A DNA stretch of 7,813 bases from an uncultured Clostridia bacterium (GCA_958420075.1 CATZIM010000075.1:1-7813), one strand, 5' to 3'. Positions 1-5,810 are shown, counted from the first letter of the stretch. Notes: generated by a model from the sequence alone, not told the origin. Made by a program: numbers and translations.

Positions 1-333
1 GATTGTGAATCCCATACCGGAGCGCTCCAGCTCAGGCTTTGATGTATACAAAGGTTCCATTGCCTGTGCAATGTTTGCGATGCCAATCCCTCTGTCGGCC
101 ACTTCTATCTGCAGTCTGTTTTCATCATATGCGCAAAACAGCTCTACAGTTCCGCCTTTTCCTTCATATCCATGAATAATGGCATTTGTGACTGCTTCTG
201 AAACAGCCGTTTTCACATCTGTGATTTCTGCCAATGTGGGATTAAGTTGTGCAAAAAATCCGGCTGCTACCAGTCTGGCAAAGGCTTCGTTTTCGGAAAC
301 AGCGTCGAAAAAAATCCGCATTTGATTTCTCAT
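1..333 (-). CDS. spoIIAB: Anti-sigma F factor / serine kinase SpoIIAB (C-terminus cut off by window edge)
   Basis: SpoIIAB binds and inhibits the forespore sigma factor SigF and inactivates SpoIIAA by phosphorylating it. The visible 111 residues match the GHKL (Bergerat-fold) kinase family closely. They include the N-box EAVTNAIIHGY (residues 46-56, with Glu46 and Asn50 at the catalytic and metal positions known from B. subtilis), the G1 box DRGIGI (80-85), and the stretch TSKPELERSGMGFTI (97-111), which contains the second nucleotide-binding glycine motif. Arg20, which contacts SpoIIAA in the B. subtilis protein, is present. The start ATG (333-331) overlaps the spoIIAA stop as ATGA, so translation is probably coupled. 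About 30-35 C-terminal residues are missing off the left edge, where sigF would be expected next. Identification is from family knowledge and is secure. Confidence 0.96.
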   Translation of the reverse strand, partial: MRNQMRIFFDAVSENEAFARLVAAGFFAQLNPTLAEITDVKTAVSEAVTNAIIHGYEGKGGTVELFCAYDENRLQIEVADRGIGIANIAQAMEPLYTSKPELERSGMGFTI

Positions 334-683
334 TTTTTCATTCCCCCTTTCAAATCCGCAAGAGCAGCTTCTTCGGTTTCGAAAAACGGGAAGAGTTTAT
401 CAAGGGCGGATAGACGAAAAATCTCTCTGATGCGGTCACTGGGGCAAGCGACTGCAATTCTGCCGCCCAGACGTTGCACCAGTTTATACCGTCCAATAAG
501 TACACCAATGCCAGAGCTGTCCATAAAAGACACCTGCGCGAAACTGAAAAGAATGCTGCGACTGTTGGTATTTTCCAAAGCCTGATCCACCTGCTGCCGC
601 AGTATTTCGCATGTGTGATGATCTATATCACCGTTGATTTTTACCATCAAAATATGATCTAATGTTTTCCATGTTATCTCCAT
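330..683 (-). CDS. spoIIAA: Anti-sigma F factor antagonist SpoIIAA (STAS domain)
   Basis: This 117-residue STAS-domain protein is the anti-anti-sigma factor that, when dephosphorylated by SpoIIE, displaces SigF from SpoIIAB in the forespore. The length is typical (B. subtilis protein about 117). Key signatures are GDIDHHT (residues 18-24) and the phosphorylation loop FMDSSGIGVLIGRYK (53-67). By alignment with RsbV and SpoIIAA, the first serine after the aspartate, Ser56, is the likely phosphorylation site. The frame stays open upstream to about position 800. The ATG at 683 is chosen because it follows a strong GAGAGGAGG Shine-Dalgarno (about 690-698) and begins where family members begin. The stop overlaps spoIIAB by four bases. 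The gene is the first of the spoIIA operon, and a sigma-H-like promoter lies upstream (749-778). Confidence 0.96.
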   Translation of the reverse strand: MEITWKTLDHILMVKINGDIDHHTCEILRQQVDQALENTNSRSILFSFAQVSFMDSSGIGVLIGRYKLVQRLGGRIAVACPSDRIREIFRLSALDKLFPFFETEEAALADLKGGMKK

Positions 684-748
684 AATTTTCCTCCTCTCGA
701 CTTCCACTATACCTGATTTTGACTTGCTTTTTCGATGTTTCGTCCTGC

Positions 749-778
749 AAATTCTGCCATGTCCTCTCTTGTCCCTGC
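749..778 (-). promoter_or_regulatory. Candidate sigma-H promoter of the spoIIA operon
   Basis: Read on the minus strand, GCAGGGACA (778-770), a 12-base spacer and GCAGAATTT (757-749) closely fit the sigma-H consensus RNAGGAWWW-N11-12-RNNGAATWW. The -10 element is a full match and the -35 is off mainly in one core base. Sigma-H is the known driver of spoIIA in Bacillus. Initiation here would give a leader of roughly 60 bases before the spoIIAA ATG at 683. The call rests on the motif plus context only. Confidence 0.55.
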
Positions 779-810
779 AAAAAAGGACAGATTCAAACAT
801 TCTCTGACAG

Positions 811-839
811 GCACAGACAAAAGGGCAGCTGCATAGAAT
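811..839 (+). promoter_or_regulatory. Candidate sigma-E promoter of sigK
   Basis: CATAGAAT at 832-839 differs by one base from the sigma-E -10 consensus CATACAMT. GCACAGA at 811-817, 14 bases upstream, is a partial match to the -35 (about four of seven positions). sigK is under sigma-E control in B. subtilis, so the context fits. Transcription would begin near 846, giving a very short leader. That would favour the TTG start at 870 over the GTG at 861. The -35 is weak, so confidence is moderate. Confidence 0.42.
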
Positions 840-856
840 AAATCAATCGCAAAAAC

Positions 857-864
857 GGGGGTGG
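857..864 (+). promoter_or_regulatory. Shine-Dalgarno-like GGGGGTGG upstream of the sigK start
   Basis: GGGGGTGG resembles the extended Shine-Dalgarno GGAGGTGA, with two A-to-G changes that could still pair by G-U wobble. It overlaps the GTG at 861, so it cannot serve that codon. It sits 5 bases before the TTG at 870, or about 7 bases from the end of its GGGGGT core. This bears on which codon starts sigK. Confidence 0.4.
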
Positions 865-1562
865 CGATTTTGCTGCTGGCATTTTTTTGTCTGATGGGGG
901 CCTGTGCATGTAGTGGAAGCGGTTCTTTTCCCAAACCGCTTTCCTCTCAGGAGGAACAGAAAACGCTGGAGATTTACTTTCAAGGTACGGAAAAGGAAAA
1001 AGCGGAGGCAAAAGAACGTCTGATTTTGCACAACCTGCGTTTAGTGGCACACATTGCAAAAAAATATACCACTTCTCCAAAAGATACGGAAGAAATGATC
1101 TCCATTGGAACAGTGGGGTTGATCAAAGCGATTCAAACCTTTAAACCTGAGAAGAAAAGTAAACTTGCCTCTTATGCATCCAGGTGTATTGAAAATGAAA
1201 TCTTGATGCATTTGAGGGCTGTCAAGAAAACACAGAATGAAATCTCCCTTTATGAGCCTGTGGGAACAGATCGAGATGGAAATGAGATTGTTATGCTGGA
1301 TATCATCAATACAAATGCGCCGGATTTTGCAGCTGCCCTTGATTTCACCATAGAATCTCAAAAGTTAATCACTGCCATAGAAAAAGTTTTGACACCTAGA
1401 GAGCGATTCGTTGTGTGTCTCAGATATGGCTTAGGTAAATATGATGCACTGACACAGCAGGAAATTGCAAGAAAACTCGGTATCTCCCGTTCTTATGTTT
1501 CCAGAATTGAAAAAAAGGCACTGCAGAAACTCTGCCGTGCCTTGGAGGGTACACAGGGCTGA
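861..1562 (+). CDS. sigK: RNA polymerase sigma-K factor (late mother-cell sporulation), uninterrupted
   Basis: SigK directs late mother-cell gene expression, including coat and spore-maturation genes. The 233-residue frame carries sigma-70 family regions in order: LxxHNLRLVAHIAKKY (residues about 54-69, region 2.1), EEMISIGTVGLIKAI (77-91), region 2.3/2.4 KLASYASRCIENEILMHLR (101-119), the linker VGTDRDGNEI (134-143), and the region 4.2 helix-turn-helix TQQEIARKLGISRSYVSRIE (198-217). These match SigK better than SigE, notably FPKPLSS (23-29) just before region 2. The gene is continuous, with no skin-type element splitting it. The N-terminus is hydrophobic (roughly residues 2-17), consistent with a pro-sequence, but it is cysteine-rich and ends in a lipobox-like stretch. 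No ATG start exists: GTG 861 gives the form listed, while TTG 870, with a better-spaced Shine-Dalgarno, gives 230 residues. The frame is closed upstream by TAG at 834. Confidence 0.93.
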   Translation: MAILLLAFFCLMGACACSGSGSFPKPLSSQEEQKTLEIYFQGTEKEKAEAKERLILHNLRLVAHIAKKYTTSPKDTEEMISIGTVGLIKAIQTFKPEKKSKLASYASRCIENEILMHLRAVKKTQNEISLYEPVGTDRDGNEIVMLDIINTNAPDFAAALDFTIESQKLITAIEKVLTPRERFVVCLRYGLGKYDALTQQEIARKLGISRSYVSRIEKKALQKLCRALEGTQG

Positions 1563-1570
1563 ATGCCCTG
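1554..1570. repeat. Perfect inverted repeat spanning the sigK stop codon
   Basis: CAGGGC (1554-1559) and GCCCTG (1565-1570) form a perfect six-base-pair stem with a five-base loop, TGAAT, that contains the TGA stop of sigK. No T-run follows, so it is not a classical terminator. It could protect the 3' end of the transcript or help termination together with the next hairpin. It could also be chance. Confidence 0.4.
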
Positions 1571-1574
1571 ATAC

Positions 1575-1606
1575 ATAAAGAAAAAGCAGGCGATAAACAC
1601 CTGCTT
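1575..1606 (-). terminator. Rho-independent terminator of the marR gene
   Basis: On the minus strand, AAGCAGG (1606-1600), a nine-base loop and CCTGCTT (1590-1584) make a perfect seven-base-pair stem. It is followed by a T-rich tract, TTTCTTTAT (1583-1575). It begins 17 bases past the stop of the MarR gene. On the plus strand the hairpin is followed by CTGTAAAT, so it would be a poor terminator for sigK, although converging transcription from sigK does run into it. Confidence 0.7.
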
Positions 1607-1623
1607 CTGTAAATCATATGAAA

Positions 1624-2046
1624 TTAGAAATGTTTCCCTTCTGCAATCGTGCGCAGCTGATTTTTCAGCAATGCCACTTCTTCATCTGTAAAACACTTTA
1701 AAACTTCTTCATTGACTTCATCTATGATTTTGGATATGGGTTCTTCCAATGCTTTCCCCTTTTCTGTCGGCACCACACGCACTTCCCGTCTGTCATTCCG
1801 ATTGATCACACGGTCAATGAGTCCTTTTTTCTGCATTCTGTCCAGCACACCAGAAATGGTGGAAGTTTCCAGACAAAGAATTTCAGAAATCTGCTTTGGT
1901 GTTGCAAATTCACGCTGCCAAAGACAACTCAGTACCCCATACTGAGAAGGTGTCACATCATATTCCGATAACTTTCCGTTCAGATACTGAAACACAGAAT
2001 GCTGTGCAGTTGTCAGCAAGTAGTTGATACATTGTGTTAATTCCAT
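1624..2046 (-). CDS. MarR-family transcriptional regulator
   Basis: This is a 140-residue winged-helix DNA-binding protein of MarR type and normal family length. The core runs from TPSQYGVLSCLW (32-43) through the recognition helix region LETSTISGVLDRMQKKGLI (59-77) to the basic wing RNDRREVRVVPTEKG (83-97). Flanking helices would form the dimer interface. Such proteins usually repress their own gene and neighbours and are released by small molecules or oxidation. Four cysteines (6, 41, 58, 118) are present, so redox sensing is possible, but none can be assigned from sequence. The ATG at 2046 follows AAAGGAAAAGGATAGGG. The gene has its own promoter (2087-2115) with a palindrome in the spacer and its own terminator. 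No effector gene adjoins it in the same transcript downstream, so its regulon is unknown. Confidence 0.9.
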   Translation of the reverse strand: MELTQCINYLLTTAQHSVFQYLNGKLSEYDVTPSQYGVLSCLWQREFATPKQISEILCLETSTISGVLDRMQKKGLIDRVINRNDRREVRVVPTEKGKALEEPISKIIDEVNEEVLKCFTDEEVALLKNQLRTIAEGKHF

Positions 2047-2086
2047 AAGCCCTATCCTTTTCCTTTACTAAATTGTTACACTTATT

Positions 2087-2115
2087 AGCATAAATGGAAA
2101 TCCATTGAAAATCAA
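2087..2115 (-). promoter_or_regulatory. Sigma-A-like promoter of the marR gene
   Basis: On the minus strand, TTGATT (2115-2110), a 17-base spacer and TATGCT (2092-2087) match four of six positions in each sigma-A box at ideal spacing. It lies only about 7 bases past the trhP stop at 2122. There is no obvious terminator between them, so the regulator may also receive read-through from the mltG operon. Confidence 0.5.
2093..2106. promoter_or_regulatory. Candidate MarR operator (inverted repeat inside promoter spacer)
   Basis: AATGGA (2093-2098), two bases, then TCCATT (2101-2106) form a perfect 6-2-6 inverted repeat filling most of the spacer between the -35 and -10 boxes. MarR-family dimers bind short palindromes and often repress by covering their own promoter, so autoregulation is a natural inference. 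Binding by this protein is not shown by the sequence. The repeat is also too AT-rich to act as a terminator for trhP. Confidence 0.5.
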
Positions 2116-2121
2116 GTTTTT

Positions 2122-3372
2122 TTATTTCGTATCCGAAAGAAATTTACGCATCATGTCAAAAGGCTGTACTGGCTGGGAGAATTTCACCCGCAGTTTTTCC
2201 TGTGGATGCGGCGCAGATTCAACAGATTCGCCCGCTTCGTTATAAATTTCTGTTACGGTCATAGAGAATGAAGGGCCTTTTGCGGGCATGACTTCAATTT
2301 CTTCTCCCACAGAGAATTTATTGCGCTGTTCGATCCATGCATAACCTTCTGCATCACTTGCTTCCTGTACCACGCCAATGAAGTCATAAGGGCGGATATA
2401 GGAATTGTTGGTATAAACCTGCTGGTTGCCATCAGGTCTGCCGTAATAGAATGCGGTTGTGTAGTCGCGATGACTTGCTTTGGATACTTCATCCAGATAA
2501 TACTCGCGTTTCTGTTCATATTTTGCTGGATCTTCGAAATAATCATCAATTGCCTGACGATATGCCTTGATAACGGTACCAACATAGAAAGGAGTTTTCA
2601 TTCTGCCTTCGATTTTCAGGCTGACTACGCCGGCTTCAACCAGATCAGGAATATGGTCGATCATACAAAGGTCTTTAGAATTGTAAATGTAAGTACCTCT
2701 TTCGTTTTCTTCAATGGGCATATATTCACCGGGACGTGTTTCTTCAACCAAATGGTATTTCCAACGGCAGGGATGGGCACAAGCGCCTTTATTGGCATCA
2801 CGACCGCTGAGGTAATTGCTCAGCAGGCATCTGCCAGAATAAGAAATGCACATAGCACCATGAACAAAGGCTTCGATTTCCATATCCGTAGGAATTTTTT
2901 CGCGAATTTCGCGAATTTCACGCAGGGAAAGTTCTCTGGCAACAACCACACGTCTCGCACCCAACTGATACCACATGCGGGCACTCTGGTAGTTGGTGTT
3001 GTTTGCCTGTGTAGAAACATGGATTTCCAGATCAGGAGCCGCTTCTCTTGCCACAGCAAATACACCCAGGTCAGAAATCAGTACAGCATCAGCACCAAGT
3101 TCATAAATTTCTTTGAAATAGTCAGCCATACCTTCAAAATCTGCATTGTGAGCAAAGATATTGGCTGTGACATATACTTTTGCACCATGTTCATGGGCAA
3201 AACGGATCCCTTCTGCCATAGCTTCTTTATCGAAATTTTTCGCTTTTGCACGAAGGCTGTATGCTTCGCCGCCAATGTAAACGGCATCTGCACCATACAG
3301 TACCGCGATTTTTAATTTTTCCAGATCACCGGCAGGTGCCAGCAATTCTGGTTTGATTTTATTCTGCATCAT
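2122..3372 (-). CDS. trhP: U32-family tRNA uridine 5-hydroxylation protein (TrhP/YrrO-like; older name peptidase U32)
   Basis: TrhP proteins make 5-hydroxyuridine at tRNA position 34 using prephenate, although the family was first annotated as peptidase U32. The 416 residues start with the family opening KPELLAPAGDLEKL (7-20) and continue with YGADAVYIGG (26-35). The U32 signature EAFVHGAMCISYSGRCLLS spans 167-185. Cys175, Cys182 and Cys198 keep the C-x6-C-x15-C spacing, and with Cys202 or Cys236 they are the likely iron-sulfur ligands. The length is close to B. subtilis YrrO/TrhP2 (about 420). Either ATG of the opening pair (3372 or 3369) could be used. Shine-Dalgarno GAAGGAG (3385-3379) is well placed. 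The start overlaps the trmR 3' end by 14 bases, so translation is probably coupled. Only one U32 gene is seen, where B. subtilis has yrrN and yrrO. The substrate is inferred from the trmR partnership. Confidence 0.87.
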   Translation of the reverse strand: MMQNKIKPELLAPAGDLEKLKIAVLYGADAVYIGGEAYSLRAKAKNFDKEAMAEGIRFAHEHGAKVYVTANIFAHNADFEGMADYFKEIYELGADAVLISDLGVFAVAREAAPDLEIHVSTQANNTNYQSARMWYQLGARRVVVARELSLREIREIREKIPTDMEIEAFVHGAMCISYSGRCLLSNYLSGRDANKGACAHPCRWKYHLVEETRPGEYMPIEENERGTYIYNSKDLCMIDHIPDLVEAGVVSLKIEGRMKTPFYVGTVIKAYRQAIDDYFEDPAKYEQKREYYLDEVSKASHRDYTTAFYYGRPDGNQQVYTNNSYIRPYDFIGVVQEASDAEGYAWIEQRNKFSVGEEIEVMPAKGPSFSMTVTEIYNEAGESVESAPHPQEKLRVKFSQPVQPFDMMRKFLSDTK

Positions 3373-4051
3373 TTTGTTCTCCTTCTAGTGTTACAGGAAT
3401 TTCTTTCTTCTTATAGCAAAGTGCCATGCCATCCCCAATGGGAATGATGGAAGTTTCCAAGGCATCATTATGTGTAATATCCCACAGGAAGTTCCGCAAG
3501 CGTTTATGGATGGTTCTCTGCCGTCTAGGCACACTGAAACGGGTCTGCGCAATAGTGCCGCCCTGCAACACATCATCAACAATCAGCAGACCGCCAACAG
3601 GAAGCAGGCGCAGGCAGTGAGGCAGGAAATTGCCATACTGCCCTTTTGCTGCATCCAGGAAAATTACATCGTAAGGGCCTTCCAGTGTGGGCAGGATATT
3701 TGCCGCATCGCCTTCCAGGATTTTGATTTTGTCTTCCAGTCCCATTCGTTTGATGTTTACTCTTGCGTCTTTCAGCATCACTTCAAAGCGGTCAATGGTT
3801 GTTACCGTACCGTCTTCCGGCAGGTAACGGCACATGAGTCCTGCTGAAAATCCCACAGCAGTACCGATTTCCAAAATATGTTTTGGCTTCTGCATGGTCA
3901 GAAGTACGCTCAAAAGTCTTGCTGTTTCCAGCGGGATAATGGGTACTTCTGCCGCAATGGCTTCCCGCTGGATTTCACCCAGAACACCATCATACATAGG
4001 CTGTACTGTGCGCAGATAGGCGTTCATGGTATCGTCTGTTACATAATTCAT
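3359..4051 (-). CDS. trmR: O-methyltransferase TrmR (tRNA 5-hydroxyuridine methyltransferase, YrrM-like)
   Basis: This is a 230-residue class I SAM-dependent methyltransferase of the catechol O-methyltransferase type. SAM-binding motif I is LEIGTAVGFSAG (60-71). The acidic residue after strand 2 is in TTIDRFEVM (84-92). The metal and catalytic region is FLDAAKGQY (131-139) with Asp133, followed by LIVDDVLQGG (156-165), whose Asp159 and Asp160 are likely metal ligands. B. subtilis YrrM (TrmR) methylates 5-hydroxyuridine-34 to 5-methoxyuridine in tRNA. The order mltG-yrrM-U32 seen here matches the B. subtilis cluster and supports that specific role over a general O-methyltransferase. The ATG at 4051 is 20 bases after mltG, with Shine-Dalgarno GAGGAG. 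The last 14 bases overlap trhP, linking synthesis of the two enzymes that act in sequence. Confidence 0.87.
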   Translation of the reverse strand: MNYVTDDTMNAYLRTVQPMYDGVLGEIQREAIAAEVPIIPLETARLLSVLLTMQKPKHILEIGTAVGFSAGLMCRYLPEDGTVTTIDRFEVMLKDARVNIKRMGLEDKIKILEGDAANILPTLEGPYDVIFLDAAKGQYGNFLPHCLRLLPVGGLLIVDDVLQGGTIAQTRFSVPRRQRTIHKRLRNFLWDITHNDALETSIIPIGDGMALCYKKKEIPVTLEGEQNDAE

Positions 4052-4071
4052 TCTTTATTCTCTCCTCAAAA

Positions 4072-5634
4072 TTATTGTGCCAGGCTTGCCTGATATTTTT
4101 CTTTGGCAGCCAGGAATTCTTCATTGGTCTTGCAGAATACATGGTTGCTCTGACCAGCTGCTTCTACTACATAATACAAATAGTCATTATCTTCTGGATA
4201 CAAAGCAGCTTTAAAGGATGCTTCACCGGGATTGGAGATAGGGCCTAAAGGCAGACCTTTGTTCAATCTGGTATTGTAAGGAGAATCTGTCTGCAAATCT
4301 GCCTGTGTCAGTTCTCCGCCTGTTTTTCCAACGGCATACAGTACAGTAGCGTCAATACCCAAAGACATATCCTGTTCCAAACGGTTATAGATTACGCCTG
4401 CTGCTCTTGCGCGTTCTTCATCCAGTGTGATTTCTTTTTCTATCATAGAAGCGATGGTAACGATTTCATCCAGTGTATGACCGCTTGCAGCCACGGCATC
4501 CTGATATTCCTTTGTATACATCTGCTCGAAACGATCCAGCATCATGGAAATGATTTCATGAGCAGTCATATTTTCTGTCAGGAAATAAGTATCAGGGAAG
4601 AGATAGCCTTCCAGACGGTATTCACGATCCGGAAGATCCTTCAGGAAGCTGTGGGGGAATGTACCTGTGTTGGCTTCTGTGATAAATTCTTCAGCAGTGC
4701 AAATACCTGTTTCAGCTACACGATCCGCAATCTGTTTTACAGTGTAGCCTTCTGGAATGGTCAGTTTGTTCTTCGTGCTGACTTCACCGGACTGCAGAAG
4801 CGCCATAATCTGTGTCTGTGTCATACCTGTATCCACATCATAGGTACCCATCTGATACGTTCCGTCGTATCCGTTGATTTTACTGCTCAAACGGAATGTA
4901 AAGGTGTTGGAGATCAATCCCTGTTCCTTCAGAATATTTGCAATATCGGATGTTGTAGAGCCGGAAGGGATGGTAACGGAAACTGTTTCACCGGTCAGGT
5001 TTTCTGTACTGCCATCCATCATCATGATCCCTTTCATAAATTGGAAAGAAAAAATGCCGATCATCAGCGCAACAACAAGTACAATAAGCCCTTTGAAACC
5101 TTTTGAAAGTTTCCGTTTATGCTTTTTCGGTTTCGAGCGTTCCGTTGTGCTTCTGCTGCTTGGCTCACGATATACTGTTTCTCTGCGGGAGCTTTCTCTG
5201 TGAGATGTATCTCTGCGAGACGAGTCTCTACGGGAACTTTCTCTGCGTTCTTTGGTCGGTTCCACCTTACGATACATGGTGGTTTCCTGCAGCTCTCGTT
5301 CCATACGACTGTTCCATTCTTCTTCTCTGGAAGCTCTGCGTGGAACATAAGTGTTTTCAAACTCAGGATCTCGCCGTGGAATTTTTGTCACACTTTCCTC
5401 TTCCATACGTTGAGGTTCTGCTGCCTTTTCTTCTTTGATTCTTGTACTTTCCCGTGGAGCAGAAGGACGAGCTGTGTGCTGCCCGTAATATGTGGTATTG
5501 CTTCTGTCTCTGCGGGGGAAATAAGTGGTGGAAAATTCTTCCTCCATATCTCTTTGCATCGAACGTCTTTGTTCAGGTGCCCGGCTTTGCTGCTGGCTTG
5601 CCTGTTCATCGCTTCGATTGCCATGTTCATCCAT
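4072..5634 (-). CDS. mltG: Endolytic murein transglycosylase MltG with long charged N-terminal cytoplasmic tail
   Basis: MltG cleaves nascent peptidoglycan strands at the membrane and is thought to end glycan chain elongation. With the ATG at 5634 the protein has 520 residues. An Arg/Glu/Ser-rich hydrophilic tail (1 to about 170) leads to a basic stretch (KPKKHKRK) and one membrane helix, GLIVLVVALMIGIFSFQFM (182-200). The extracytoplasmic part has a LysM-like region (about 218-285) and the YceG/MltG catalytic domain: TIPEGYTVKQIADRV (292-306), EGYLFPDTY (342-350), IASMIEKEI (394-402, with Glu399 aligning to the E. coli catalytic glutamate), GVIYNRL (413-419), SPYNTR (451-456) and GLPLGPISNPG (460-470). 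The tail is longer than usual and contains short repeats. The frame extends to a TTG at 5661, but that start would lie upstream of the AAGGAGG at 5650-5644, so the ATG is preferred. It is the first gene of an operon with trmR and trhP. Confidence 0.94.
   Translation of the reverse strand: MDEHGNRSDEQASQQQSRAPEQRRSMQRDMEEEFSTTYFPRRDRSNTTYYGQHTARPSAPRESTRIKEEKAAEPQRMEEESVTKIPRRDPEFENTYVPRRASREEEWNSRMERELQETTMYRKVEPTKERRESSRRDSSRRDTSHRESSRRETVYREPSSRSTTERSKPKKHKRKLSKGFKGLIVLVVALMIGIFSFQFMKGIMMMDGSTENLTGETVSVTIPSGSTTSDIANILKEQGLISNTFTFRLSSKINGYDGTYQMGTYDVDTGMTQTQIMALLQSGEVSTKNKLTIPEGYTVKQIADRVAETGICTAEEFITEANTGTFPHSFLKDLPDREYRLEGYLFPDTYFLTENMTAHEIISMMLDRFEQMYTKEYQDAVAASGHTLDEIVTIASMIEKEITLDEERARAAGVIYNRLEQDMSLGIDATVLYAVGKTGGELTQADLQTDSPYNTRLNKGLPLGPISNPGEASFKAALYPEDNDYLYYVVEAAGQSNHVFCKTNEEFLAAKEKYQASLAQ
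5149..5247 (-). repeat. Ser/Arg repeat region within the MltG cytoplasmic tail
   Basis: Residues about 130-162 of MltG (from the ATG at 5634) are made of degenerate four- to five-residue units such as ESSRR, DSSRR, DTSHR, ESSRR and ETVYR. On the plus strand this shows as recurring TCTCTGCG/AGA-type words. It looks like a small tandem expansion encoding a low-complexity, highly charged linker just before the basic patch and the membrane helix. Confidence 0.7.
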
Positions 5635-5643
5635 ATCTAGTTG

Positions 5644-5650
5644 CCTCCTT
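5644..5650 (-). promoter_or_regulatory. Shine-Dalgarno AAGGAGG that decides the mltG start
   Basis: AAGGAGG lies nine bases before the ATG at 5634. If the TTG at 5661 were used, these bases would be coding (the Arg-Arg codons of the apparent N-terminus), and no comparable ribosome site lies upstream of that TTG. The ATG is therefore the supported start. Confidence 0.85.
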
Positions 5651-5669
5651 CGATTCCTCAATCTTATTT

Positions 5670-5698
5670 ATTATACCTTTTTCCTTCATTTCCGACAA
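5670..5698 (-). promoter_or_regulatory. Sigma-A-like promoter of the mltG-trmR-trhP operon
   Basis: On the minus strand, TTGTCG (5698-5693), a 17-base spacer and a perfect TATAAT (5675-5670) precede mltG. Initiation near 5663 would leave a leader of about 30 bases carrying the AAGGAGG site. That would also exclude most or all of the upstream TTG codon from a functional message. Confidence 0.75.
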
Positions 5699-5764
5699 CC
5701 TTTTCTTTCTTGTTGCATCATATTTAAAAAAATCCTAAAAAACTTTGTAGATTTCCGAAGAAAC

Positions 5765-5792
5765 TTGCAGAAAATTCCATACCTGATATAAT
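5765..5792 (+). promoter_or_regulatory. Extended -10 sigma-A promoter of folC
   Basis: TTGCAG (5765-5770), a 16-base spacer and TATAAT (5787-5792) with a TG at 5784-5785 make an extended -10 element (TGATATAAT). The -35 matches only its first three bases, which the TG motif can compensate for. The start would be near 5799, downstream of the ATG at 5791, so that codon would not be in the transcript. Confidence 0.75.
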
Positions 5793-5810
5793 GAAATACA
5801 GACTAAAAGC

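Noticed and set aside
770..789. Inverted repeat TGTCC...GGACA next to the sigma-H -35 box
   Set aside because: It has only five-base arms with a ten-base loop and could easily be chance. No regulator can be proposed.
684..800. 39-codon upstream extension of spoIIAA
   Set aside because: It would run through the sigma-H-like promoter and the Shine-Dalgarno, and family members start at the ATG at 683.
2470..3315. 281-codon open frame on the plus strand
   Set aside because: It lies wholly antisense to trhP, has no ribosome site or family resemblance, and is phenylalanine- and isoleucine-rich as expected for a shadow frame.
4477..5106. 209-codon open frame on the plus strand
   Set aside because: It is antisense to the conserved MltG catalytic domain, with no supporting signals.
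5119..5640. 173-codon and other open frames on the plus strand opposite the MltG tail
   Set aside because: The low-complexity Arg/Ser codons of the MltG tail leave the opposite frames open. Their Cys/Phe-rich products look like artefacts.
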